DNA of 64,000 nucleotides from Adiantum capillus-veneris (GCA_014529385.2 JABFUD020000300.1:1-64000); one strand, 5' to 3'. Positions 44,281 through 55,880 are shown, counted from the stretch's first letter. The notes: a model not told the origin generated them from the letters alone. Program-made: numbers and translations.

Positions 44281-44720
44281 CAAGGGTAATGCGAGCAGAG
44301 GACAAAGAGGAGCCAACCTTGGCAGGGGCCTTCACTATGTGGTTTGATGGTGCTTACATAAGGGTAACACAAAACGCAGGTGGAGGTGTGGTCATTCAAG
44401 ACCCGCACGACACAGTCATTTTTTCCAAAGCTTATGACTTGGAAGAGGTGCATACCAACAATGAGGCGGAGTATTTTACTATACATCTGGGTCTAAGGAG
44501 TGTATTGAATTTGGCATATCAAGGTTAGTACTGAAAGGTGATGCTCTGTTGGTTATCAAACAACTTTTGGGCCAATGGCAGGTAAAGAGGGATTCTCTAA
44601 AGAATTTTTTTTTCTCCATAAAGAAGCTGTTGAAGTTTTTTGAAGAGGTGCAGCTCAAACATGTGATAAGGGAAAAAAACCAAGAAGCAGATTAGCTGGC
44701 TAGCAGTCGTGTTTAGACTC
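44281..44720 (+). pseudogene. Archaeal-type RNase H (second)
   Basis: MWFDGAYIRVTQNAGGGVVI, then NNEAEYFTIHLGL, and after a frameshift near 44525 KGDALLVIKQLLGQW and EKNQEAD: the F-DGA, NNEAEY, GDA-LV and N-x-xAD motifs of the archaeal-type RNase H that Tat-lineage elements carry behind the normal one. All four acidic positions are visible. A TAG follows QEAD at about 44693. The same module is found at 58795-60006 on the minus strand. Confidence 0.85.
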
Positions 44721-45098
44721 ATGTGTCGAGTTTTATGTGACACCGGCTACTTATGCAGGTAGAGAGACTTTAAAAGACGTTGATGATTTCTTAAGTTCAC
44801 GTCAATGTTCTGAAGGGCTTTCCAAGCTACAAAAGAGGAGAATCGTTCAAAGAGCTCAAAAGTTCACTCTGGTAGGAGAAGATCTTATGATGCACGATTG
44901 AGATGGAGTGCTACGTGAAATCCTTTACAAGGAGGAGATTGGAATGGTATTGGAGTAGTGCCATGAAGAGAGCAGACATCAAGGTAAGGATCAGGTCTTG
45001 TTTTGTATTTTAAGAAGTGGGTTTTGGTGGCCTTCTATTGTGTGAGATGTGCACTATCGGTGCAAGATGTGCCATCAGTGCCAAGTAATGGGTGAAAG

Positions 45099-45983
45099 AT
45101 GACTAGTAGCCAAGTAGCAGGGGTTATCATAGCACATGACGCTTTTGAAAAGTGGGGTTTGGATGCTATTGGTACATTTACCATGTCAGCCAACGGTAAA
45201 AAATATGTTGTGGTTGCCATAAACTACCTCCCCAGGTGGGTTGAGGCTAAAGTGATAAAAGAGGTAAATGCACATACTATTGCTCAATTTTTTTTTTATT
45301 GCATATGCCATAGTTTTGGAGTACCTTGGGTGCTTATATCTGATCGAGGACAAGGGTTCAGAAGTAAGTTGGTGCATGCCCTAGTAGGAAAGTTGGGAAT
45401 TCAAAATCTATTTGCATCTCCATACCATCCACAGTGCAATGGTTTGGTGGAAAGTGCCAATGGACAGATAGTCAAGATGCTTACTAAGTACATCTACCAG
45501 CAGGTTGAAGAGTGGGAATTTAACCTTGGCAAATGTTTGTGGGCTTACAAGGTGGCTACCAAGTTTACTCCTTATGAGTTGGTCTATGGCAAGGAGGCAG
45601 TATTACCCATACATGTGCAATTAGGGGTGCTCAAAGGTTTGTGGTGGATTGATAAAGCTCATCAAGATGTTTTGCAGGATAAGATTACAAATCTTGAAAC
45701 TTTGAAGATGGATCGTGAGGTGGCAGTAGATTTCTATGTGAAGCAGCGAGAGAAAAGAGTAGCAAAGTTCAACCAACATTTACCAGAAAAGCTGATTGAG
45801 AAGGGAGATCTAGTGGTGAAGTATGAGAGCTCTCTTGACGTTACCTTTCAAAAGAAGTGGAAAGGGCCTTACAAGGTCCATCAAGCTTTTCCCAATGGCA
45901 CCTACGCTGTGACGAGGATGGATGGTCGTTTTCTCAAGAACAAGGTTAATGGTGTGTGTCTCAAGCTCTATTTTGAAAGGTAG
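45099..45983 (+). pseudogene. Tat-type integrase core and C-terminus
   Basis: 294 open codons: VAGVIIAHDAFEKWGLDAIG (first Asp), the NYLPRWVEAK block, LISDRGQGFRSKLV (second Asp), YHPQCNGLVESANGQI (Glu), WAYKVATKFTPYELVYGKEA and, at the end, KKWKGPYKVHQAFPNGTY with RFLKNKVNG. The catalytic triad is intact. The HHCC module just upstream (44940-45095: CHQCQ at the end) is in another frame with stops. The frame ends with TAG near the usual C-terminus; about 190 bases of 3' sequence lead to the polypurine tract. Confidence 0.92.
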
Positions 45984-46173
45984 TTGGTGCCAGCACTGCA
46001 TCCAGTTCTAATGGAGGGGGTTGGGAAGACAACCTATGCAGGATTCTCATATGCTAGAAATAAAACTATGTACATATAGTTGAGTTTTTTTTGGATTTTC
46101 TCATAGTGTTCTCCATGTTTGTAGTTTATAGTGGAATAAAGCTCTTTTATAGTTGAGCATAAATGTTCAACTA

Positions 46174-46185
46174 GCGGGTGGGCAA
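46174..46185 (+). other. Polypurine tract of the Tat-type element
   Basis: GCGGGTGGGCAA directly before the 3' LTR start TGATGGTA. Confidence 0.6.
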
Positions 46186-48072
46186 TGATGGTACAGCCAA
46201 AGTGTGTCGACCATAGAAGATGGCATGGGCTAGCAGAAGCATGGTAAAGGGTTGGAGCAACTATAAAGGTCATGGGCTGATAGGTAGCAGCGGAGATGTA
46301 TGGCTGATGCGGTTTACAGACCAAGGACGGCTCCAAGAGGAGATAATTTGGGGAACATGAGAAGAAAGTGTGAAGTGCAACCTTTGGATTCAAAAATGTA
46401 GAGCTTGAAGTGTTGAAGGAGCAGGTCTAGACGGCTCATTGAAAGAGTTATGAAGCCCAAGCTATTCAGGTTTGAAGGTGTGGTGCGTTTCAGAATCTTG
46501 ACGGACAGGGCAGCTGGGGACAGATGGTCCAAGTGGATGGCAATGTATAGGTGCACAATGCTTGATTTATAGAGCCTACCCATCTTTTTAGATTGCAGGT
46601 CGGAGCTACGAATTGCAGTTTATGTCCCGTTGAAGTTTTATCGGGGGCTAGGTTGGTGCCCACATGACCAATAGTTGACTTCTTGTCAAACAGAGCCTGC
46701 ATATGGAAGTTACAACAATCAGAAAGCTGGGTGCATTTGCTCGGAATTGATTGCAGATGAAATTTGGCATTTTTACGGCCTTGGGTCAGGGGCTTGGGGA
46801 ATCTCGAAGTGCAGCTAGAGCTGGGGATTTTCAAGTCGACATAATGAAATTTTGGTCGGGCTTTGCAACTTGGCGGTCTGACATGGGAACATTACATAGG
46901 AGCATGAGGAAGAAGGGCTACAAAAAAAGTATTATATATATCTTTTGGAAAGTTTTTTGGAGCTTTGGAAGACATGCCAAAAGGGGGAGCCTAGGAGCTC
47001 CCATGTGGTGTTGAAAAGATCCCATGTGTGCAATTCCATGCCAAGCAAGTGGGGTATAAGAGCTACAACATGGAGCCCATTAAGGAGAGATAAGGAGAGA
47101 GAGCTCCATGGTGCGTGAGACTATGTGCGGCCCGCTCAGGGCGCTTGGCAGGGCGGCGATTTTCACAGCGAAGGGCGGCACGATAGTGGCCGATGGCCGG
47201 TGACGTAGGTGCTGACGTGCATGGCACGCCCGCTTTGGGCTAGATTCACACGCTCCAAAACTTTTTGAAGGAAAAAGGTGCCCCCGAGTAGCAATGTCGC
47301 TATTGCTCGTATAGGGGAGGATCTTGTGGTGGTTCCAGTGGAGCAAGAGAAAGAGAAAGAGAGAAGTTTCAAAGCTGGCCAAGGGGCCTATCCCGCCACA
47401 AGGACAGTCAAGTGAGAGAGAGAAAGGAGGTGTTCAAGGGTGTTCGCAAAGGGTAGATGCAAAGGAGAACGGGCAGCCAAATTGGACAGAGAGGTGTACC
47501 ATGCAAGAGTTACCAAAAAAATCAAATGTGCCAAGTGGTAGCAATGCAAGAAAATTCTAAATGAAGCTAAAGTTGATTGCACGAGCTGGATAGCTCCTTT
47601 TTTTTTTTTTGCCTAAGCCAAGCGCTATTAAAGGGAATAGAATTGAATTTTTATTGGAAGCTTTCCATTTAAGCGGCAGATTGGGTTGTAATATCTCCTT
47701 AATGAAATACTACTACGCCTTTGCCCCTCTTTCTTGTCTTGCTTCTCCCCATTCCCCTCCTTTTCTCTAGCTCCTTGTGTGCTTGTCAATGCTTGCAAGA
47801 GGGTATGCCTGCAACGTGAAGCTTGTTACAAAGAGAGTATAATCGGGGTGTTTTGTGGACCGAAAAGGGTGAGTTGAGCGGTGTAGGTGCATTGGTCCTA
47901 AGTGGTGTTTCTGTAGGGTAGGAGATTATTGTTCTGTGTGCAAAGGCAGGTTTGTTAGTACAAATAAGCTAATTTGAAGGTGCTATTTGAGAGGTTAGAG
48001 CTACTGTGGTACCCTAAGTTGTAGGGAGGCTTTGTGTTGTGTGTTGGGTGTGTTTCCCTTTCCCCCTTTCCA
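46186..48072 (+). mobile_element. 3' LTR of Tat-type element
   Basis: Aligned with 34773-36754 over its length, ending ...CCCTTTCCA at 48072. TATA-like CGCTATTAAAGGG near 47625. Indels and a short duplication of CCCTTTCC at the end differ from the 5' copy. Confidence 0.85.
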
Positions 48073-48386
48073 TGGTTTCTCTCTAAACAAAAGGAAATAT
48101 TAACCTCAGCAATGCAGTATGCAGGCTATAGGTGGAGCTTTGCATAGAGAAATTCCTCGGAAACGATGCCAAAAATGTCTACTTTTAGGGACTTTCTTTA
48201 TGCCATGTGCGAGCCACACGGGTACAAGCACACAACCAGACAGATGCAAACAAGCTCTACATCTACAGGGGGGTGTGTCACTAACCTCCTACATTGATGC
48301 TTCCAAGGGGCTCCATGTACGTGCTCAGAAGAAGAATCCAACACGTTGCCTCTCGTCCTTATCCATGTCATTGTGCTTGTCGTGAT

Positions 48387-48387
<1 letters not shown>
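48073..48387. other. No gene seen
   Basis: Flank of the Tat-type element. Only short frames; nothing recognisable. Confidence 0.25.

Positions 48388-48454
<67 letters not shown>
48388..48454. repeat. (CT)n microsatellite
   Basis: Uninterrupted run of about 33 CT units, 67 bp. Confidence 0.97.
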
Positions 48455-48459
<5 letters not shown>

Positions 48460-48951
48460 AATAGACAAGCAAGAAGAGGTGAAACCAGAGAAGATCTTGC
48501 ACATTCAGATTTCCTTGAAAACCCTACTTTACAATCTTATCTAGGGCTTGCCGTCCTTTTCACGTACGGGCGCCCATATTTTGTGAATCAGTGCTAAATG
48601 GGTCTGTTGCGTCTTTGATCAGCTATCACAAGCCTTTTACTATAAACCTCTTGGACCAACAAGCCTAGACCATGACTAAACATATGTACAAAATAATAAT
48701 GGTAGCATCATGGGTTAACAATAACTATAAGACGGGAATAGCTAGAACAATGAGAATGTACAAATGAGATTTATAGCCAAGATGAAATGCAAAAATATAT
48801 CATAAATAGTGTCAAAATACAATTACTACATAGCTTAGGTAATATCTGGGATGCTAGAATACGATAGGTTCCCATAAATGTAACATTCCTCCCCTTTCTC
48901 TCACAAGTGCAACTAGCATAGGAGATGACATTAAGCTTAAAAAAGGAGTTT
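48455..48951. other. No gene seen
   Basis: AT-rich sequence with short frames only. Confidence 0.25.
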
Positions 48952-50096
48952 TTATTCAAACAATAAGGCTATTTCCCCTAATGTCCGCCCAAATTCCTTG
49001 TACTAAGTATGGAAATCTGCCACCTATTCAGCTCTCAACAAAACATGCACATATGGATCCCTTGACCAATTGTATTTCTTGGAAATGAACTTTGATACTT
49101 GCAATGGTCCTATTCATTGTGTTCTGGTAACCATTCTCACAACTCCCAATTCTCTTACAGGACATGTCTAGCCTCATAACCCCCATTAGGAATTCTAGTG
49201 GTGGTTATCTCCTCAACCCGCATATCTCTAGCTTCTATCTAGTTTTCTGGAACTCTGGTTATATAAACGTGCCTAGAGCCTCATTTCCCTTTTCTATGGT
49301 GATTGGAACCCTTGAACTCAAGGATCCCATCAGCCATGGTATTGAAAACTGTGGTTGCCTAAATGACTTTACCATTCTTGTTCTATTAGGAGTCACTCTT
49401 TCTATTTCTGGTCTCATCTCCAATATAGTAGGTCTGAACTTGTTTGGAGTGATGTAATATTGATATAGTGGGCCTCCAAAGTATGTTTATCTCTCAAGAT
49501 CCTTATGGTATATTGCAAAGTAACTCCATCCATACTTATCAAGCATGATCATATAGGTATCACTGCATTCTATGTATATAGAAACATACAAGTGTTTTTT
49601 CTCTGACAAATTTTTAATGTAGGGATTGTCTCACTTGTAATAGAGAATTTTCTCTGTATTTTTCTACTCGTACAACCCCACAAGAGTGTTGTTCATGTTA
49701 ACTCAAGTTGCCTTGTTTACTCGCCTTAGTTTCACATTTGACTTGTCCAACTTATGTGGCTTGTCCTTTGGCTCTAAATTAACTTTGTCCTTTGTGCCTA
49801 TCATTCCCCATTTGTCCACAATATGGGGGTTTTGCAAAACTAGATACATTATACCCTCATCATTGAAGTATCAATCACCAATGTAGTCCACATGCACTAG
49901 ATCCTTGAACTCACTAGGTCTCTCCTCTAACTTCACACAATAGCAATCTATACCGTCTTTGAAAAAATCTCCAATGTAGTTGTATTCAACTTGGTATTTC
50001 AAAGTGCAATGATTTCATGGTTGGTGCTGGTTGGGATGGTCCTACTTCCATGTTTGTTTCCACTTTAAAACTCACACCTTTGCATCCCTTAGCCAT
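48952..50096 (-). pseudogene. Decayed ORF of unknown family
   Basis: From a Met at 50096 (MAKGCKGVSFKVETNMEVG) a frameshift near 49990 leads into a frame of about 240 codons with only five isolated stops, each one base from a sense codon. Pieces: VEYNYIGDFFKDGIDCYCV, YFNDEGIMYLVLQNPHIVD, KWGMIGTKDKVNLEPKDKPH, KKHLYVSIYIECSDTYMIML, YFGGPLYQYYITPNKFRP. After another frameshift near 49200 it continues VSKFISKKYNWSRDPYVHVL and ends LGEIALLFE at about 48952. The amino-acid use is protein-like (charged and aromatic residues alternate). I do not recognise a domain. It may be a gag or extra ORF of an element, or a host-gene copy. Confidence 0.5.
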
Positions 50097-50329
50097 GTAG
50101 GTATAGGATCTCTCTAATAAAGTATCAGAGAGACTTTCCTCTAGGATCGGCTTTAAGGGAGGCAATGGTCCTAGATCACAATCTCTTTAGTGAAAATATT
50201 GATAGCTTAGCCTCCTACATCCGGGTTTCTACTCTGATATAGTTTATCTGATCTCAAATGCATAGATAAAAAACACTCTTGCAAAAACCTCACATGTTAC
50301 CTCTTTGGTCTCTTCCAAAGCCTAGATTC

Positions 50330-50780
50330 TATGATGAAGAGGGCTTTGACCTAGCACCATTCCAAATTGGGTGGGTGTTATCTTGGAAACTTGATCAGAG
50401 ATGGGGGATTTGGATGATTAGGAAATAGTTGATCATAAATGCCGTAGATGAGATTTCCATTAGAGATTCGAGTGACAAAAGAGGCAAAGAATTCCAAGAT
50501 TTATGAGATGATGTTCTTGAGATAGATGATGAGGATGAGCCATCAAGAAGCTATGAAAGTGAAAAGAAATCAAACAAAAGAGACACAATCTTCTATGACT
50601 CCCCTAACTAGAAATCCAGGATACAAGAAAGATGTTGAGCAAAACGAGCAAGGAGACAAAAGCACATACAAAGAAAACCTATGACTCTTTTAAAGAGAAA
50701 AACAAAGTATCTGATGTTTGTAGGAGCAAACGATTGTATCAAGGACAAAATTTCATGAGGATACACAAAACTTGCTTTAA
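50330..50780 (+). pseudogene. Second family-1-like gypsy, gag-RT spacer (left part)
   Basis: Aligns at protein level with 12230-12670: VDEISIRDSSDKRGKEFQDL, then EPSRSYESEKKSNKRD, IFYDSPN and KTKYLMFVGANDCIKDKIS against VEEISVRDL.., SIKRKDRRVYYDFPN and KTQYLRLVEVIDCLKDRIS. Several stops. It is interrupted at 50781 by a TTAA-flanked element and continues at 52112 and 52682. The coding part before 50330 is not recognisable. Confidence 0.65.
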
Positions 50781-52111
50781 CACTAGAATGGTAACCTAAC
50801 AGGACATAAAAGTGTTCTTTCAGGGTTTTGGGGAAAAATTCCAGAACCATAGTAGATCCACTCATTTTGAAAAATCCCTTCATGAGCTTATAGTTCAATA
50901 ACTACTACATATGGAAAAAATAAGAAACTTGTAATTTTTCTCATCCCTTGGTCACTACAAGCCTCCAAAGTTGATGGACCAGTGCATTTTTCTCAAAACA
51001 GCAATTTCTTACGGTTGATTGTATATAAATAAGAGTGGAGATTTTTGTAGGACATGAGATAAAATGCCCCGTTAACTTCAATGGGTTGGTGACCAAAACA
51101 TATGGTTGATTTTACCTCAATAATTTTGTTTTGGGAAAAAAAAATAGGTACAAAAAAGTTGCATTTTTGCCATTCTGCGGACCTATCATCAAAGTTTCTA
51201 TAGTCACGCTCAATACAGATACTATATACATGTTTTCTTAGTTCCCTTTGGGCCTCTGGATTCAAAAGGAGCCATGGAGCATGTCAAAAGGATAATGTAT
51301 CTCTTACAATTGGAACCTTGGGGGCAATGATAAAGTGCTGAATACAGTAAACATGAAAAAACTGGGTTTAGCATTATGACCTCTAGAAACCCATAGAAAC
51401 TACTCAATATCTAGCCAAGTTTGTATTCTATGATTAGATATGGTCACTACCTACAAAATACACACAATTGGCTTAAGAAACTAACAATATTGAGAAAGTT
51501 ATACTTGCTACTCTAAAATGTATCGTATTCTTCAGCAATCAAAAAACTCAACCATCATCATATACTATGCTATATAGCATATTAGGTCCCCAAAACTCAA
51601 GTAAGATTAGATTTATGTTATACATTACACTTACACAATCAAAATTGAATTTGGATATCAAGAAAGCCACCAAGAAAATCACTAATTTTGGCCAAAAAAC
51701 AAGATTATTCAATTCTTGTAAATTGGTCATAACTTTCAATTTTAACACTTAGCTCTCCCTACAAGCATCAAAACATGTTGAGAACTATGAAGGCCTAACC
51801 TCTAGCCATCTAAACCTCACAAACATGAAGTTTAGAGTGGTATGGTTGCCAAAAATTTGAAAATAAGCCAAAAAGAGGACCCGTTTTTTCACACAGTTCA
51901 GGTTCAAAAATGTTTTGCAAGAGTAAGGTTAATGGTGAGATCGATACTCAAAAAAAAATTCTAATTTTTTTTCAGCTCATAAGGCAACTTTGTGGATATA
52001 TAGCACCTAGAAATTCATTTTCATACTCTTCAAATAATTCAAGCAAAATGGTCACTTAACAGGACACAAAAGTCTCCAAGGACATAAAAGTGTCCTGTTA
52101 CCATTCTAGTG
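50781..52111. mobile_element. Non-autonomous TTAA-flanked DNA transposon (piggyBac-like)
   Basis: 1331 bp between TTAA at 50777-50780 and TTAA at 52112-52115. Inverted termini: CACTAGAATGGTAAC at the left, its complement at the right (52097-52111), followed inwards by ACAGGACA-type motifs on both sides. Subterminal hairpin GGACATAAAAGTGTCC at 52080-52095 and related copies. No transposase frame. Omitting the element and one TTAA gives a gap-free alignment of the flanks to the related gypsy at 12650-12680, which proves the insertion point and the duplication. TTAA targeting is the mark of piggyBac; the family is otherwise unassigned. Confidence 0.75.
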
Positions 52112-52893
52112 TTAACAAAGACCAATCCTAAGAAGCAAACAAGGTGAAAACAAAATCCACCACCAAAGCGTCATCTAGGATGAAAAAATTGAGCACAAAT
52201 GTGAATATAAAAAACTAAACCAAACCTTGAAAGAGGTTTGGATGATAGAGATGAGCGTGAAGAGGAATTGGAGACGAACACATTTGACGAATCTCACTAC
52301 AAAAAGTACATGATACAGACGAACACATTTGAGACTCAAGATCAAAACATGTTGAGAACTATGAAGGCCTAACTCTAGCCATCTAAACCTCACAAACATG
52401 AAGTTTAGAGTGGTATGGTTGCCAAAAATTTGAAAATAAGCCAAAAGAGGACCCGTTTTTTCACACAGTTCAGGTTCAAAAATGTTTTGCAAGAGTAAGG
52501 TTAATGGTGAGATCGATACTCAAAAAAAATTCTAATTTTTTTCAGCTCATAAGGCAACTTTGTGGATATATAGCACCTAGAAATTCATTTTCATACTCTT
52601 CAAATAATTCAAGCAAAATGGTCACTTAACAGGACACAAAAGTCTCCAAGGACATAAAAGTGTCCTGTTACCATTCTAGTGTTAACAAAGACCAATCCTA
52701 AGAAGCAAAACAAGGTGAAAACAAAATCCACCACCAAAGCGTCATCTAGGATGAAAAAAATTGAGCACAAATGTGAATATAAAAAACTAAACCAAACCTT
52801 GAAAGAGGTTTGGATGATAGAGATGAGCGTGAAGAGGAATTGGAGACGAACACATTTGACGAACCCTCTCACTACAAAAAGTACATGATACAA
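51768..52893. repeat. 574-bp tandem duplication
   Basis: AAACATGTTGAGAACTATG recurs at 51771 and 52345. The unit holds the right 340 bp of the TTAA element with its right terminus, the TTAA and about 230 bp of gypsy coding sequence. The second right terminus ends at 52681, TTAA at 52682-52685. Copies differ by few bases. ATCAAAA is shared at the junction. Confidence 0.92.
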
Positions 52894-53300
52894 GATCAAA
52901 AGATCATAGTTCAATTTTAGAATTTAAGGAACCTAGAACACCTTATCATGGACCTAAGAAATCCAAGCGCATTGACCTAGCTAAACCGATGAGGAACCAA
53001 AGCCAGCACACATTGCCACGATCTTCACAGACGAGGAAGAGTAGGTATTAATAGAAAAATCAAGCAATATAGAGATGTGTTTGTAAGGTCATACAAATGG
53101 CTTAAGGGACTAGATCCAAGAATCTTTGAACATTGCATACCTCTTAAGAGTTACACAAAGCCTCATGCACAATGTCCCTATACATATAATGAGACTTTTG
53201 CCAAAAAGATCAAAGAGGAGATAAACAAGCTTAGGGAAGCGGATTTTATCTACGAGATTGAACACATAGACTGGGTTTCATTTATTTTTGTAGTGCATGC
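52686..53300 (+). pseudogene. Second family-1-like gypsy, spacer and RT N-terminus
   Basis: 52690-52900 matches the Lys-rich and YNDLKRALKEVWTIEM region of the first copy (here YKKLNQTLKEVWMIEM). A stop-rich stretch follows, then 53077-53290: YRDVFVRSYKWLKGLDPRIF, PYTYNETFAKKIKEEINKL and IYEIEHIDWVSFIFVVH, the RT N-terminus of family 1. At about 53295 the match to family 1 ends abruptly. Confidence 0.75.
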
Positions 53301-54333
53301 CATTGAAACCCAATGTGAAACTAGTAAGACTACAAAGATACAGAATGAATCCCAATTATGCAAAGAAAGTCAAAGAGGACATTTATAATTTGCTTCAGGT
53401 ATGATTCATTACAGAGGTAGCCAACAAAAAATGGTTATTTCCTCTAGTGGTAGTTCTAAAGAAGAATGGAAAGCTCAGAGTCAATTCCCAAACCATTAAA
53501 TACCCCTTTCCACTACCATTTACAGAATATGATGCAGGACCAAATTGCATGCCACAAAATGTATAGCTTTATGGATGGCTATAGTGACTACAAAGAACTA
53601 ATGATTGAACCAGAAGACATAGTAAAAGAAACATTTGTAACTGAGTGAGGAGCATTTATTTAGACTTTGTAATGCTCTAGCTACATTTTAGAGGTCCATG
53701 ATGAAAATATTTAGTGAGTTTCTGCATAAATTTTTAGCCATCTTTGTAGATGACTTCATTTTGTTTTCCACTGAAGAGATGCATATATTATATTTGGAAA
53801 TGGTTTTTGAAAGGTGCAGGGAGAAAATAATTTTCTTAAACCCATTTAAATGTGTGTTTATGGTTAGGAAAGGTCAGTTACTCGGACACATTGTTTCAAG
53901 AAATGGCATCAAGATGGATGAGGACAAGATCAAGATTATTCAACAAGCCGGAGAACCAACTATGGTCTCAGAATTTAGGTAATTCTTGGGGCACATAAAT
54001 TTTTATCAAAGATTTGTTCACATGTTTGCAGTTAAAGCCTTACCCCTTTATGAGCTCATAAAGAAAGGAACTAAGTACATCTGAACTGAAGAATGTGAGA
54101 AAACCTTTCAATGCTTGAAAGATGCAATTAGCAGGAAGCCAGTTCTTTGCCAATCCAACTGGGATATTATCTTTCATGTACATGTTGATGCTTCAAGAAT
54201 GGCGATGGGGGCTATACTAACTCAGGCTGATGGGAAGACGGACTACCCAGTCACTTTTCCAGTTATGCAGGTTCAGTTCATCCAAACAAAGATATTCAAA
54301 AACAAAATGAGAGTCACTGGGAATGGTGTTTAG
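53296..54333 (+). pseudogene. Second gypsy RT, other subfamily (chimeric junction at left)
   Basis: Starts a second time with an RT N-terminus: MPLKPNVKLVRLQRYRMNPN and YAKKVKEDIYNLLQ, then WLFPLVVVLKKNGKLRV, YPFPLPFTEY, SFMDGYSDYKELMI. The frame at 53698-53982 has IFVDDFILFSTEEMH (active site FVDD), LNPFKCVFMVRKGQLLGHIVS and 53985ff LGHINFYQRFVHMF. RNase H starts at 54115 with HVHVDASRMAMGAILTQ. At least six stops. The subfamily differs from family 1 (VDDF, NPNYAKKVKE). Confidence 0.8.
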
Positions 54334-54868
54334 TGCAACTAATTTCAGACATTATTTACTGGCGAAATTATTTCACTTTTATGTGGATCATTAGGCTTTA
54401 TTTTTTTTATTAATAAAGTGATCATACAAGGAAGATTGATCAGATGGGTGGTGTTCTTAATGCAATTCCAATTCAAGATTTTTCACTGACTTTCTTTCAA
54501 GAAGCAGTGAAGGGTACTCTGAAACATCCTTGAGAGATGAACCAGTAGACGTTGAAATATTTCAAAGCACAGTTGAGGAAGAACCAGACCTAGAATGGCA
54601 AGAGGTATATGATTTCCTTTAGCTGGGTAAATTCCCAAAAAAGTGGCCTCAAAATAAGAAAAATGCATTGATCATTAGAAGTCTTAAATTCACCATTATT
54701 GCATAATCACTTTATAGATTGGCAATTGATGGAGTGCTTTGGCATTGTGTACCTTTAAAAGGACGCATGTTGTTCATCATTGAAGCACATAAGGGTGATG
54801 TTGGAGGATAGTTTTCAATTGACATCACATAAAAGAAAATCGTTCAGGCACGATTATGGTGGCAGTCA
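54334..54868 (+). pseudogene. Degraded RNase H end and pre-integrase region
   Basis: Stop-rich. Fragments fit a gypsy RNase H (HYLLAKLFHFYVDH-like in shifted frames near 54350, KVIIQGRLIRWVVFLMQFQF near 54420) and a pre-integrase segment (IVQARLWWQSMMADI at about 54840). No frame longer than 60 codons. Catalytic residues cannot be followed. Confidence 0.5.
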
Positions 54869-55880
54869 ATGATGGCTGATATCGGAACATTTTGTAAGAC
54901 TTGTGATATCTGCCAGAGGATGCATAGACCAATAATAGCTAACATGACACCACTAACTCCAATTATCTCATTAGGAATTATTATGAAATGGGGACTTGAT
55001 TTCATAAGACCATTCAAAAAGATCACTCCCAGAAAGAATAAGTACATTATTATGGATACTTGCTATGTCAGCAAATGGGTGGAGGCAAAAACTCTACCAG
55101 AAAACACTACTATGTCAAGTGCTTCATTCTTTTATAAGAATATCATGTGCAAATATGGTTGTCCCATTGAGATAGTGTCAAACTAGGGCACTCATTTCAT
55201 TTATGATAAGATGGAGATTCTGATGGGGAAATGTTTTCAGCCAAACATAGGAAGTCAACACCATATCATTCCACATGCAATGGTCAAGGCTGAAAGTAGT
55301 AATAAAGCCATCAAGACTATTCTTACAAAACTTTCTCATAAGGAGAAATACCATTGGGATGCCAAACTTCAAACAACATTATGGGCCTACCGAACACCTT
55401 ACAAAGTCACAACGGGCATGAATCCATTTGAATTGGTTTATGGCACAAAAACAGTTGTACCTATGGAATTTGTGATTCCTTAACTTTGAGACTAACACTT
55501 GAATATGGGATGGATTTTAATAAGAACCTGAAGAAAGAATTTGATTATCTATTATGCTTGGATGAGATCCGAGAGAGGGCTATGATGGAACAAGAAGTGA
55601 TAAAACAAAGGAGAAAGAATTGGCATGACAGTAGAGTCAAGGTTAGATAATTCTGGAGAGGGGACCTAGTTCTACTTTACCAGTCCAAACAGGGACCAAA
55701 TAAACTCAATCTGAAAATAGCATGGTTAGGACCCTATGAGGTGGATTGGGTATTTTCAAATGGAACAATGAGACTCAAAGATTTATCTGGTCTACTGTTG
55801 CCAAGAGTGTACAACAAGGCCAAGATCAAGCTCTATTATTTAGAACAAAAGGTGTTCTAGACCTAGAATCAAAACCACGT
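54869..55880 (+). pseudogene. Second gypsy integrase
   Basis: Starts with FCKTCDICQRMHRP (CxxC of the HHCC module) and IMKWGLDFIRPF (first Asp), the ATDY block replaced by IIMDTCYVSKWVEAK. VSN-stop-GTHF stands for SDQGTHF, so the second Asp is lost. The second frame (55211-55483) has HHIIPHAMVKAESSNKAIKTI (Glu kept) and WAYRTPYKVTTGMNPFELVYG. A third holds KIAWLGPYEVDWVFSNGT, the GPY-type C-terminal motif, up to about 55860. Several stops. Confidence 0.85.

Noticed and set aside
50781-52111. Calling the TTAA-flanked element a CACTA element because its ends read CACTA...TAGTG
   Set aside because: CACTA elements give a 3-bp duplication; the 3-bp flanks here are TAA and TTA and do not match, while TTAA matches on both sides and one TTAA fits the empty-site alignment.
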